A stretch of DNA of 64,000 nucleotides from UBA7434 sp042090785. Lineage in GTDB: Bacteria; Pseudomonadota; Gammaproteobacteria; Pseudomonadales; UBA7434. The stretch covers positions 372,001 to 436,000 of the forward strand of contig JBELIP010000001.1 in assembly GCA_042090785.1 (NCBI GenBank), in the 5' to 3' direction. A program made the translations under genes and the position numbers. A model generated the notes under the pieces. That model had not been told where the DNA came from. It saw only the letters and a program-made list of their open reading frames with translations, and made no database searches. Of the stretch, positions 41,710 through 50,707 are shown piece after piece. How positions within the stretch are numbered: position 1 is the first letter of the stretch; every line of letters starts with the position of its first letter.

Positions 41710-42048
41710 ATGAAATTGGTAACAGCCATAGTTAAACCGTTCAAACTTGATGACGTTAGAAGCGCATTATCTGATGTGGGCGTGCAAGGTGTAACGGTAA
41801 CTGAAGTAAAAGGTTTTGGCCGCCAAAAAGGCCATACCGAGCTGTACCGTGGCGCCGAATACGTTGTCGACTTTCTTCCTAAGGTGAAACTTGAGATAGC
41901 CGTTAGTGATGAACTCGTTGATGTAGTTATTGAAGCAATTACTTCATCTGCTAATACGGGAAAAATTGGCGATGGTAAAATCTTCGTTGCTAACTTAGAA
42001 CAGATTGTTCGTATTCGTACCGGCGAAACAGGTAACGACGCTGTATAG
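41710..42048 (+). CDS. PII signal protein, second copy
   Basis: A 112-residue PII protein, very similar to the one at 39670, with identical T loop (RQKGHTELYRGAEYVVDFLPK, Tyr51) and a C-terminal RIRTGETGNDAV. The main differences lie around residues 61-90 (KLEIAVSDELVDVVIEAITSS). AGGAG is eight bases before the ATG. No sigma54 signals are seen upstream. It may act as the constitutive GlnB-like partner of NtrB and GlnE while the first copy works on AmtB; this division is inferred. The name glnB or glnK cannot be settled from sequence alone. Confidence 0.94.
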   Translation: MKLVTAIVKPFKLDDVRSALSDVGVQGVTVTEVKGFGRQKGHTELYRGAEYVVDFLPKVKLEIAVSDELVDVVIEAITSSANTGKIGDGKIFVANLEQIVRIRTGETGNDAV

Positions 42049-42514
42049 CAATAAACATTCTTAATGTTTTAAAAGGCCGCTTTTGCGGCCTTTTTTATAT
42101 CTGCTTTACCCTTAAATAATTAAGCCAAAACAACAAGCCAAAACAACAAGCTAAGGCAGGTAGTTAGACAGCAGTCATTAACACCTATTCAGCACACTCA
42201 AGCCCATTATATAAACAGACCATCGGTGGTTGTAAACCGAGCTATCGTCCAGTTTACAACCAGCATATTACCTTCCGAAATAACCATGAGAAATAATGCC
42301 GTTTTTCTATTAGTGGTTACCCAAAGTGCTAAACACAAGATCTTGTGGTGTTTCGCTAACTACTACGCAATCCTTAAAAACCAATGCTTTTCTAGCAAAA
42401 TAACCATGGCGCTTTCGCTATTCTTAGCTATAAATATACATACTAAATTTCTCAGCAATGCTGGGGCTTGTATCTTTTAGCTATTCAAATAGCGTCTATA
42501 AAGAGAGACTTATC
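42049..42514. other. Region between the second PII gene and sutA
   Basis: About 465 bases. After the terminator there is a short tandem repeat, two copies of AAGCCAAAACAAC (42122-42147), and A/T-rich sequence. An 84-codon GTG-initiated frame (42226-42480) has no ribosome binding site or family pattern and is not accepted. Confidence 0.55.
42071..42096 (+). terminator. Intrinsic terminator of the second PII gene
   Basis: AAAAGGCCGC and GCGGCCTTTT form a perfect ten-pair stem around TTTT, followed by more T. Confidence 0.92.
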
Positions 42515-42778
42515 GTGAAAAAAACAGCAGTAAAAAAAACGCAAACCGGACAATCAAAAAGTGATTCAGCGGCAGCCGTTGATTTGGGTTTTATTGGCTC
42601 TAAAGATGAAGTGGCTGAAACGCGTAATACAGCAAGCCGCGAACGTGTTCGCTCTTTATTAGATGACGAAGTAGCGAAATTTTTAAGTAGCGGCGGTAAG
42701 ATTAGTAACGTTGCGCCAAATGTAATGGGCGACCCACCACGCAAGCCCGAAAGTAATTACGGCAGCCGACCTATTTAA
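42515..42778 (+). CDS. sutA: Transcriptional regulator SutA
   Basis: An 87-residue homologue of Pseudomonas SutA, an RNA-polymerase-binding protein that supports gene expression in slow-growing or starved cells. The C-terminus GDPPRKPESNYGSRPI and the preceding FLSSGGKISNVAPNV match the conserved end of SutA. The N-terminal acidic tail of the Pseudomonas protein is replaced by a shorter lysine-rich segment (VKKTAVKKTQTGQSKSD). GTG at 42515 is chosen for the AGAGAG upstream. The location beside glnK-amtB agrees with Pseudomonas. Its stop overlaps the end of the convergent HAD gene by four bases. Confidence 0.85.
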   Translation: MKKTAVKKTQTGQSKSDSAAAVDLGFIGSKDEVAETRNTASRERVRSLLDDEVAKFLSSGGKISNVAPNVMGDPPRKPESNYGSRPI

Positions 42779-43563
42779 ACGAGATTTATTAACGCTGTTG
42801 GTAAATCATTAATATGGCTGATAATTGCATCAGCCTCTATCTCCTCAGATTGCTCTGTCACATCCTTTTCTTTTTCATCGTTTTTATCCGTATTTAATAA
42901 TGCTGACATTTTCATGCAGTGATGTTTTGGCATATGACCATCTAACCATATGGCTTTGAACTGCGCGCGCTTTGCGCCGACTACATCGCATAAAAAGTCA
43001 TCACCGACATGTGCCACTTCAGAGGGCTGCAAGCGTTGGTCGAGTAGTTTTTCAATACGTGCTAATGCGGTGTCAAAAATAAGACCGTCAGGTTTGCTTG
43101 AATTAATATGCTCAGCAGATAACGCAAAAGAAAAAAAGCGACCAATAGACGTTTGGTTCACATCGGCATTGCCGTTGCTTATAGTGCCTAATACATAGTT
43201 TTTACTTAACTCGGTGAGTAGCTCTTCAACGCCTTCATAACAGTTTACTTTTTGCCTTAATTGATAGTGAATTTGAAAGGCTTGCTCGGCGAGCTCTGTT
43301 GCTTCTTGTTCAGAATAATTACTGCTCATTGCTAACGCTTTAATAGCGGCTATGCGTACCTGACTAATTTGGTTTTTAAAACGCTCATCTGTCCTGAAAA
43401 GTTTAAAGCGAAATTCGGATATAGCATCAAGGCTAAATTTATCAGTTAACGGTTTGGCATGAGTGCTGAGCCATTGATAGGTTTCGATTTCTGCGTGCTT
43501 TAATGTTGGCTTTAAGGGCCATAAGGTGTCGTCTAAATCGAAGGTAATGGCTTTAACTGGCAT
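42775..43563 (-). CDS. HAD-family hydrolase (YigB-like)
   Basis: A 262-residue haloacid-dehalogenase-type phosphatase. Motif I is ITFDLDDTLWPL at residue 6, motif II GTISNG, a lysine follows in SSKPDG, and the acidic motif is HVGDDFLCDVVGA. In E. coli YigB dephosphorylates FMN and also lies after xerC, so an FMN phosphatase role is possible. There is an extra acidic C-terminal segment (KNDEKEKDVTEQSEEIEADA). The start overlaps xerC by 11 bases, which implies coupling. Confidence 0.88.
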   Translation of the reverse strand: MPVKAITFDLDDTLWPLKPTLKHAEIETYQWLSTHAKPLTDKFSLDAISEFRFKLFRTDERFKNQISQVRIAAIKALAMSSNYSEQEATELAEQAFQIHYQLRQKVNCYEGVEELLTELSKNYVLGTISNGNADVNQTSIGRFFSFALSAEHINSSKPDGLIFDTALARIEKLLDQRLQPSEVAHVGDDFLCDVVGAKRAQFKAIWLDGHMPKHHCMKMSALLNTDKNDEKEKDVTEQSEEIEADAIISHINDLPTALINLV

Positions 43564-44614
43564 TGTCGTCGTCGCTATTGTTCGCTGTGCTTAATTCCGG
43601 GTCTAATGGCTCAGCCGTTCGCTGAGCTCTAGGGTGAGCATCGTCATAAACGCTGGCTAGGTGCTGGAAATCTAGGTGGGTATAAATTTGTGTGGTCGAT
43701 AAATTAGCATGCCCCAGCAACTCTTGAACGGCACGTAAGTCGCCGCTGGACTCAAGCATATGACTTGCAAACGAGTGTCTAAGCATGTGAGGGTGCAAAT
43801 TTTGTTGCTGATCTAAATGCTGTGTGGCCACCTTTAGACGTTGTTGAATAGCACGGTGCGAAAGACGTGTGCCGCGTGTACTTACAAAGAGTGCTGTTTC
43901 TTCAGCGGTCGCCATTGTCGAGCGCTCGGTGAGCCAATATTTTATTGCGTTAATAGCGGCCTTGCCAAGCGGCATAATGCGTTGTTTATTACCTTTGCCG
44001 GTAACGGTTATTAACGGTTTGGCTTGGCTTAGGTCAATATCGTGAACATTGAGTGACGCTAATTCGGCTAACCGTAGCCCTGCTGCATAAAAGGTTTCCA
44101 TAATGGCTTTGTCGCGAATGGCCAGTTTGCTGTCGGCGTCGGAAGTGCTTTTTGTTACTGTTGATTTTGCCGGTCTTGTGAGTGCGTTATCAAGCAGTCC
44201 TTTCACTTGATCAACATCCATAGTCACTGGCAGTTTTTTATTCGCTTTAGGTGCTCTTATACCGTCTGCAGGATTGTGATCGCCAGCTAAAGACTGGCCA
44301 TCTATATGTTGATTAGTGAAATTAAAAAAACTGCGAATACATGACAATTTTCGTTGAATTGATTTAGGTGCTAAGCCTTGACGATGCAAACGAGCGGTAT
44401 ATTGTCGTATCCACTCACCATCAATGCTGCTTAGCGTTTGGCGTTCGGATGCTTCGCAATACTGGCAAAAATGATTAAGATCAGCTTGGTAGGCGGCAAC
44501 GGTATGCGATGATAAACGGCGGACAGATGTTAGATATTCGATAAATAATACGCTAGCAGTATTAAGCGCGTCTTTCGCTAATGACGATTGTTTTATCGAC
44601 GATGTGTCAGGCAT
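43553..44614 (-). CDS. xerC: Tyrosine recombinase XerC
   Basis: Site-specific recombinase that, with XerD, resolves chromosome dimers at dif. 353 residues, longer than the usual 300 because of short N- and C-terminal extensions and an insert near residue 150 (PAKSTVTKSTSDADSK). Catalytic residues are visible: first arginine in GLRLAELASL, lysine in TGKGNKQR, HMLRHSFASHML, LLGHANLSTTQIYTHL with the second histidine and the nucleophilic tyrosine. It sits between DUF484 and the HAD gene in the usual dapF-DUF484-xerC order. Confidence 0.93.
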   Translation of the reverse strand: MPDTSSIKQSSLAKDALNTASVLFIEYLTSVRRLSSHTVAAYQADLNHFCQYCEASERQTLSSIDGEWIRQYTARLHRQGLAPKSIQRKLSCIRSFFNFTNQHIDGQSLAGDHNPADGIRAPKANKKLPVTMDVDQVKGLLDNALTRPAKSTVTKSTSDADSKLAIRDKAIMETFYAAGLRLAELASLNVHDIDLSQAKPLITVTGKGNKQRIMPLGKAAINAIKYWLTERSTMATAEETALFVSTRGTRLSHRAIQQRLKVATQHLDQQQNLHPHMLRHSFASHMLESSGDLRAVQELLGHANLSTTQIYTHLDFQHLASVYDDAHPRAQRTAEPLDPELSTANNSDDDNAS

Positions 44615-44663
44615 GGCGCGATGAACACAATTATAATAAAGGTTACTGTCATAACGTTAGCCA

Positions 44664-45416
44664 TTAGGCTAGCTGCTTTTTAACTAACGCAGCGAGTATG
44701 TCGCAAAGGTAGTCGAGGAATAGTGTGCCCGTGTCGCTGTTGTAGTGGTCGGCGTTGTGATGAGCAACAGCAAGCATAACAGTTATGTTGTTGTTATTGT
44801 TGCTGCTGTTGTTAATGTTGGTGCGTTCAATTTTTTTAGCCGCAATAGCGGCCGACCCCACGGCAAACTTTGTATCGTTAAAAATAAAGTCTGCTTCTGT
44901 CTCTCGTAGAGTGCCACACAGTGACTGGCTATTGTCGAGTATGCCAGAAATTTTATCTTCGGCATCGGTTGTATTTTGAATAAATTTTTTGTCTATGGTT
45001 TGTTTATATTCAAGGCTATCATCGGCCAACAACATAACGCTAGCAGATTCGACACCAAAATTTTTATGCAACTGAGTTTCAAGCAATGTGAAAATAGCAT
45101 TAAGTGAATCAGCATTAATAAGGTCGATCACTAACGACTGTGTAGTGTTTAAAAGGGTGTCGTTTTCTTTAGCGGCTTCAATGAGCTCGCCGAGCTTGTG
45201 CCGAGTTTGTATGCCGCGCTCTCTAAGTATTGCCACTTGTCGCTCAATTAATGACGTTGCATTACCACTATGATGCGGCAACGTCATGTCAGCTAAAACA
45301 TTTGGATGGCGACGAAAGAAGTCGGGGTTATTAATAAGATAGTCGGCAACAGTTTCGTCAGATAGTGGGTTGCTTGCTGGCTTTTCATTGCTCATAGTTA
45401 TAGTCGCTGAACTCAT
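44664..45416 (-). CDS. DUF484 family protein (GAF-like)
   Basis: A 250-residue protein of unknown function always found between dapF and xerC. The N-terminus VADYLINNPDFFRRHPNVLADMTLPHHSGNATSLIERQVAILRER is the DUF484 signature; the C-terminal part has a GAF-like profile. It contains an asparagine tract (NINNSSNNNNNI) encoded by repeated AAC/AAT, absent in most relatives. Overlaps dapF by four bases (ATGA). Confidence 0.9.
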   Translation of the reverse strand: MSSATITMSNEKPASNPLSDETVADYLINNPDFFRRHPNVLADMTLPHHSGNATSLIERQVAILRERGIQTRHKLGELIEAAKENDTLLNTTQSLVIDLINADSLNAIFTLLETQLHKNFGVESASVMLLADDSLEYKQTIDKKFIQNTTDAEDKISGILDNSQSLCGTLRETEADFIFNDTKFAVGSAAIAAKKIERTNINNSSNNNNNITVMLAVAHHNADHYNSDTGTLFLDYLCDILAALVKKQLA

Positions 45417-46243
45417 AATGTGATTTTCCCATCGAAAACTTTAGTGGCACTTCCTGTCATATTTAAAGAAGTGTCGCCACCCAGCCATTGAATATTTAAT
45501 TGTCCACCTAGCAGCTCTACATTCACTTCGTTATCAAGTATGCCGTTATTAATTCCGGCGGCTACGGCTGCACAGGCGCCACTACCACAGGCTTGTGTTT
45601 CACCAACCCCGCGTTCAAACACACGTAACTTAATGGCGTTGCGAGACAGTATTTGCATAAAGCCAACATTCACATGGTTGGGAAATTGTGTATGGCACTC
45701 TAACACTTTACCTAAACCTTGAACGTCGGCAGTATCAATATTATCGACCACTATTACTGCATGCGGGTTGCCCATGGATACAGCACTTATTTCACTGCTG
45801 CCAAGGTCATGATGAATCGTATAGCTGTTGGCTACTTTGTCGGTAGTAAAAGGGAGCGATGCGGGATTAAAATTGGGCACACCCATATCGACACTTAGCG
45901 TGTTGGAATCAACAACATCAATATTCATTAAGCCAGTGTTTGTAGAGACTTTTAGCTGGCGTTTACCGGTAAGTTTTTTATCGGTAACAAACTTCCCAAA
46001 GCAGCGTGCGCCATTGCCGCATTGTTCAACTTCATTGCCATCGCAATTATAAATACGGTAGTGAAAGTCGGTATCTGTAGTGGCAGGCGGCTCTACTAGC
46101 AATACTTGGTCGCAGCCAATGCCTAAGTTGCGGTTAGCTATGTGGCGTATATGGGCAGCAGTTAACTTAGCGTTTTGCGATAGCAAATCAATGACGACAA
46201 AGTCATTGCCAAGGCCGTGCATTTTGGTAAATCGCAATTGCAT
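45413..46243 (-). CDS. dapF: Diaminopimelate epimerase
   Basis: Converts LL- to meso-diaminopimelate for lysine and peptidoglycan synthesis, without cofactor. 276 residues. The two catalytic cysteines are in QCGNGARCFGKF and QACGSGACAAVAAG; the N-terminus MQLRFTKMHGLGNDFVVID is diagnostic. It follows lysA after 28 bases and overlaps DUF484. Confidence 0.97.
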   Translation of the reverse strand: MQLRFTKMHGLGNDFVVIDLLSQNAKLTAAHIRHIANRNLGIGCDQVLLVEPPATTDTDFHYRIYNCDGNEVEQCGNGARCFGKFVTDKKLTGKRQLKVSTNTGLMNIDVVDSNTLSVDMGVPNFNPASLPFTTDKVANSYTIHHDLGSSEISAVSMGNPHAVIVVDNIDTADVQGLGKVLECHTQFPNHVNVGFMQILSRNAIKLRVFERGVGETQACGSGACAAVAAGINNGILDNEVNVELLGGQLNIQWLGGDTSLNMTGSATKVFDGKITL

Positions 46244-46271
46244 ATACTAAGCCTACTATCGATGTTCGGTA

Positions 46272-47525
46272 TTAAATGGTTTTTTCGCCACGGACTAGAT
46301 CTTCAATGGTTTCGCGCGCACGTACAATATGAAACTGCTCGCCATCGACCATAATTTCTGCTGCGCGGCCACGGCTATTGTAATTCGATGCCATCACAAA
46401 ACCATAGGCGCCGGCTGAGCACAGACATAATAAATCGTTTTCGGCAATGGCGAGCAATCTATCTTTACCTAAAAAGTCGCCCGTTTCACAGACTGGACCT
46501 ACGACATCGTAAGTGTGCTGCGGACGATCAGCATTTTCAGCTAGCGGCAAAATATCCATCCATGCATTATAAAGAGCTGGACGAATCATATCGTTCATAG
46601 CGGCATCAACAATAGCGAAGCGTTTTTCTTCGTTCTGTTTAATGGTGTCGACACGCGTTAATAATACACCGGCATTAGCCGCAATCGATCGGCCTGGCTC
46701 CATGACTAATGATTGCGCTCGCCCGTCTAAAGTTTTAAGCAGGGTGGCAACATAGTCGGCAGGAGAGGGCGGTTGTTCGTCTTGATAACATATGCCAAGA
46801 CCACCACCGACATCAATATGCGATAGTGTAATACCGGTTTCGGCTAAATGATCAACTAGCTCAAGCACACGTTTTAAGGCATCGTTAAATGGCGACAACG
46901 AAGTGAGCTGTGAACCAATATGACAGTCAATACCTATAACATTAATGGAAGGTAGTGAGTGGGCTCGTTGGTAGACGCGCGGTGCTTCGTCGATATCAAT
47001 GCCAAATTTATTTTCTTTTAAACCGGTAGAAATATACGGATGCGTTTGTGCATCAACATCGGGATTAACGCGAAGCGATATTGAGGCGACAAGACCAAGC
47101 TCGGCGGCTATAGCAGCAATACGTTCAAGCTCGGTTTCCGATTCGATATTAAAACAATGAACGCCTACTTCTAAGGCGCGAGCAATTTCTTCAGGCTTTT
47201 TAGCAACGCCAGAAAAAACTACTTTTGCTGGGTCACCGCCAGCGAGTAATACGCGTTCTAGTTCGCCTACCGAGACAATATCAAAGCCGCTGCCTAGTTT
47301 AGCTAATACACTTAGCACGCCTAAATTAGAGTTTGCTTTAACCGCGTAGCAAACTAAGTGCCCACCGTTAGTATCTGTATCGAGAGCGTCGCGGTAAGCA
47401 AGGTAGTGAGTCTCTAACGCTTTTTTCGAGTAGACATAAGTGGGCGTGCCCACTTTGTCGACAATCGATGCAAGAGGTAATTGCTCAGCCATTAGCTGAT
47501 TATTTTGATAATAAAATTGTGACAT
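46272..47525 (-). CDS. lysA: Diaminopimelate decarboxylase
   Basis: PLP enzyme that decarboxylates meso-diaminopimelate to lysine, the last step of the pathway. 417 residues. The PLP lysine is in YAVKANSNLGVL, the glycine loop in HIDVGGGLGI, the phosphate-binding EPGRSI motif follows, and the C-terminal cysteine in PVCETGDFLGKDR completes the dimer active site. Between lptM and dapF; the two lysine enzymes are thus co-transcribed. Confidence 0.97.
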   Translation of the reverse strand: MSQFYYQNNQLMAEQLPLASIVDKVGTPTYVYSKKALETHYLAYRDALDTDTNGGHLVCYAVKANSNLGVLSVLAKLGSGFDIVSVGELERVLLAGGDPAKVVFSGVAKKPEEIARALEVGVHCFNIESETELERIAAIAAELGLVASISLRVNPDVDAQTHPYISTGLKENKFGIDIDEAPRVYQRAHSLPSINVIGIDCHIGSQLTSLSPFNDALKRVLELVDHLAETGITLSHIDVGGGLGICYQDEQPPSPADYVATLLKTLDGRAQSLVMEPGRSIAANAGVLLTRVDTIKQNEEKRFAIVDAAMNDMIRPALYNAWMDILPLAENADRPQHTYDVVGPVCETGDFLGKDRLLAIAENDLLCLCSAGAYGFVMASNYNSRGRAAEIMVDGEQFHIVRARETIEDLVRGEKTI

Positions 47526-47586
47526 GCGTTAAGCGTATTCCTGCAATCCAATGGGCGTGAAAGCGTTATCTTTTTTCACTACAATG

Positions 47587-47799
47587 TTAGTCCACGTTTT
47601 TTATTACGGCATCTTTCATTACGGCTGACTCTTTCGCTAAAGTATTGTCGTCGGCTGAAAGCGTATTTGTATTATCTTGTGGTAAATACAATGCGCCTTT
47701 TTGACCGCAAGCAGTAATGCATGCGGTAAATGCCGATAGCGATAAAAAAAGTATTAGCGGTGTTATTTTGCGCATCGCCGGTTGCTTGTTAGTGTACAT
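47587..47799 (-). CDS. lptM: LPS-assembly lipoprotein LptM (YifL)
   Basis: A 70-residue outer-membrane lipoprotein that helps oxidative maturation of the LPS translocon LptD. The signal peptide core is ITPLILFLSLSAFTACIT, and the conserved CGQKGALYLPQ starts at the acylated cysteine. ATG 47799 is used because AAGAG precedes it; an internal ATG at 47775 would give a more standard signal length, and a TTG lies six bases upstream. It is three bases from the argH stop codon region and precedes lysA. Confidence 0.85.
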   Translation of the reverse strand: MYTNKQPAMRKITPLILFLSLSAFTACITACGQKGALYLPQDNTNTLSADDNTLAKESAVMKDAVIKNVD

Positions 47800-47808
47800 A
47801 GCCAACTC

Positions 47809-49251
47809 TTACCTTTGTTTAATTGCATCGCTAGCTTTAGCGGCAGCCTGCTTAACTTGTTCGGGTGCTGTGCCGCCTAAGTGATTTCGGCTAGCAACTG
47901 AACCCTCTAATGTCAGTATAGAAAACACATCGGCATCAATGGCCTTATTAAATGTTTTAAGTGTCTCTAATGATAGTTCACTTAAGTCACAGTTAAGATC
48001 AATGCATTTTGCGACGGCATTACCGACAATTTCATGTGAGTCTCTAAATGGAATGCCTTTTCGCACTAAATAATCAGCAAGGTCGGTTGCTGTTGAAAAA
48101 CCTTTGCCTGCAGCATTGCGCATATTTTCTGCTTTAGCGGTAATAGCTGGGACCATGTCTGCATAAGCATTAAGGCAATCCAATAAAGTATCTACCGTAT
48201 CAAACAAGGGCTCTTTATCTTCTTGGTTATCTTTATTGTACGCCAGCGGTTGTGATTTCATTAACGATAGCAAGCTGACCAAATGTCCTTGCACGCGACC
48301 AAATTTTCCTCGCACTAACTCAGGTACGTCAGGATTTTTTTTCTGCGGCATAATGGATGAGCCAGTACAGAAGCGATCGGGCAAATCAATAAAATCAAAC
48401 TGACTGGATGTCCACAATACTAACTCTTCAGAGAAGCGTGATAGGTGCATCATTATGATGCTAGCGCAGCCGCTAAATTCAATGGCAAAATCTCTATCAC
48501 TTACCGAGTCTAAAGAGTTGTCAGTGGGTTTGTTAAACCCTAAGGCAGCTGCCGTCATTGCTCTATCAATAGGGTAAGTGGTACCGGCTAATGCGGCGGC
48601 ACCTAATGGGCATTCATTCAGTCGACTCTGGCAATCTAACAATCTTGAATGGTCGCGCTCTAACATGGCGTTCCAGGCTAACAAGTGGTGACCAAAAGTA
48701 ACCGGTTGTGCCGTTTGTAAATGCGTAAAGCCCGGCATAATAGTCGCCGCTTCTTGGTCCGCTAATTGAATAAGTCCTTGTTGTAAACGCGTTAACTGTG
48801 TCGCAATAGCATCAATGGCCTGGCGCAGATACAGACGAATATCAGTGGCAACTTGGTCGTTGCGAGAGCGACCGGTATGCAGTTTTTTGCCAACACTGCC
48901 AATGCGCTCGGTTAAGGCGGCTTCAATATTCATATGCACATCTTCACGCGCAATGGACCAGTTGAAATTGCCGCTTTCAATATCGTTAGCAATGGCATTT
49001 AAGCCATCAATAATTTGTGCAGTCTCATCGGCTGTGAGTACGCCAACGCTTGCCAGCATAGTTGCATGCGCAATCGAGCCCTGAATATCTTGGCTATAAA
49101 GACGCTGGTCAAATTGTACCGACGCAGTAAAGCGCTCTACAAAAGCATCTGTAGGTTCTTGAAAGCGTCCACCCCAAAGGGTTTTACTGGTTGACGAGGC
49201 CGCATGGTTAGCGTTGGCGTCAGAATTGTCTGGCTGATGATCAGAACCCAT
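47809..49251 (-). CDS. argH: Argininosuccinate lyase
   Basis: Splits argininosuccinate to arginine and fumarate. 480 residues, slightly longer than usual because of a 20-residue N-terminal extension before SKTLWGGRFQEPTDAFVERF. Superfamily signatures are SRNDQVATD, TAQPVTFGHHLLAW and GSSIMPQKKNPD with the catalytic serine loop. First gene of the minus-strand block running to the HAD gene. Divergent from algZ, as in Pseudomonas. Confidence 0.97.
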   Translation of the reverse strand: MGSDHQPDNSDANANHAASSTSKTLWGGRFQEPTDAFVERFTASVQFDQRLYSQDIQGSIAHATMLASVGVLTADETAQIIDGLNAIANDIESGNFNWSIAREDVHMNIEAALTERIGSVGKKLHTGRSRNDQVATDIRLYLRQAIDAIATQLTRLQQGLIQLADQEAATIMPGFTHLQTAQPVTFGHHLLAWNAMLERDHSRLLDCQSRLNECPLGAAALAGTTYPIDRAMTAAALGFNKPTDNSLDSVSDRDFAIEFSGCASIIMMHLSRFSEELVLWTSSQFDFIDLPDRFCTGSSIMPQKKNPDVPELVRGKFGRVQGHLVSLLSLMKSQPLAYNKDNQEDKEPLFDTVDTLLDCLNAYADMVPAITAKAENMRNAAGKGFSTATDLADYLVRKGIPFRDSHEIVGNAVAKCIDLNCDLSELSLETLKTFNKAIDADVFSILTLEGSVASRNHLGGTAPEQVKQAAAKASDAIKQR

Positions 49252-49534
49252 GTTGGTACCGTTAGTTAGATAAAAATAGATTTTGCAGTATATCTTATGG
49301 CTAATGTGTGAACTACGCCCACAAGCCGTGAGGCGGGCAGATTACCGGCATTGCTCAAGCAACTACACTCAGTTAATGGTTGTCAAAGCTTACTCAAGAG
49401 GGTCGAAGCGCATAAAGCGATTAGAAAGTGAGTAAAAATTGAGTATTGGTAGCCTAAAGACGTCAATCAACGAGCAATGATGCGAGTTATTAGATGAGCC
49501 AGAAAATGTACAGAAATCCGTTTACCTCTTACTG

Positions 49535-50707
49535 ATGTCCGAGTATTCAATGTACCGGTCAGCAACTCACATGCCTGTTACAGACAGGCCGCAGGCATTA
49601 AATGCCGCACCATTGCTGCCGCATTTATGCCGGCTGCCAGTGTTGTTGGTAGTCCTCTTTGTTACCGAATTAGTGGTTATTCTTTATGTATTTAGCCTTA
49701 GCCCGCTAGGCACCTTTAATTGGCAGCGTTTATCGTTGTTATCACTGTATGCCCAATGGATTAGCCTGCTTTCAGTGGGTGGTTTATGTCATTTAGGTCG
49801 GCGAATTCATGGTCGAAGTGAAAATGCGGTTAAACATTTGAGCGTAGAAGCGGCTGGCTTACTCAGTTTTGGCTGGATTATTGGCGTAACCTTATTAACT
49901 AATATTGGTGCGCAATGGGTTTATGCTGGGGGCTCTTGGGCGGCTTTTTCATTCGCTTGGTTATTGCGTGATGTCATGATAATTGCGGTGCTTGCGGCAA
50001 TTACTTTGCGTTATTTTTATATGCAGCAAAGTTGGCGTGCCGAGCAAAAGGCTACGCAAGACGCGCGTTTAGCGGCTTTACATGCCCGTATTCGGCCACA
50101 TTTTTTATTTAATAGTATGAACACCATTGCGAGCTTAATTAGCTATGCACCCGATGATGCAGAAAAAGCCGTTGAAGATTTAGCGGCGCTCTTTCGTGCT
50201 TCACTTTCGCAAAACGATTTATTAGTGAGTTGGCAGCAAGAGCTAGATATCTGCTTAGCCTATGTGCGAATTGAGCAACAGCGCTTGGGCCACCGTTTGC
50301 AGCTTGATTGGCAGTTGAGCGATATTCCAAAACACTGCCAATTGCCGCCGTTAAGTTTACAACCGTTAATCGAAAACGCTATTTATCATGGTATTGAGCA
50401 AAGCGCAGCCGGAGGGACCGTTGTGGTTAGGGCGCAGGTTAAAGATAACGCGCTACGTATTGATGTCGAAAACCTTTATCAGGCTAGTCGCATAGCATCG
50501 GAGCATACCGCTGCCAAAACACATAATGGTATTGCAATCGATAACATTAGGGCGCGATTGTCAGCTATTTATCATGGCTTTGAAGTCAATAGCCAGCAGC
50601 ATGTAAAAGCTCAGTTGGTTTTAAATAGGACCTTACATTTATTTATAGCGACATTAATTCTACCCATAAACTTGCCAGTAAGAGCGAGCATAGTCGATGG
50701 AGAATGA
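49535..50707 (+). CDS. algZ: LytS/YehU-type sensor kinase AlgZ (FimS)
   Basis: Membrane sensor of the AlgZ/AlgR system. 390 residues. Four hydrophobic helices lie between about residues 30 and 165. They are followed by the His_kinase domain ARIRPHFLFNSMNTIASLI with the histidine and FN motif of this atypical kinase class, then a HATPase domain with LPPLSLQPLIENAIYHG. In Pseudomonas the pair controls alginate, type IV pili and virulence; here the regulon is unknown. ATG 49535 has no good ribosome binding site. Overlaps algR by four bases. Confidence 0.9.
   Translation: MSEYSMYRSATHMPVTDRPQALNAAPLLPHLCRLPVLLVVLFVTELVVILYVFSLSPLGTFNWQRLSLLSLYAQWISLLSVGGLCHLGRRIHGRSENAVKHLSVEAAGLLSFGWIIGVTLLTNIGAQWVYAGGSWAAFSFAWLLRDVMIIAVLAAITLRYFYMQQSWRAEQKATQDARLAALHARIRPHFLFNSMNTIASLISYAPDDAEKAVEDLAALFRASLSQNDLLVSWQQELDICLAYVRIEQQRLGHRLQLDWQLSDIPKHCQLPPLSLQPLIENAIYHGIEQSAAGGTVVVRAQVKDNALRIDVENLYQASRIASEHTAAKTHNGIAIDNIRARLSAIYHGFEVNSQQHVKAQLVLNRTLHLFIATLILPINLPVRASIVDGE

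Noticed and set aside
42226..42480. 84-codon GTG-initiated frame between the second PII gene and sutA
   Set aside because: No ribosome binding site, no family pattern and A/T-rich random-looking composition.
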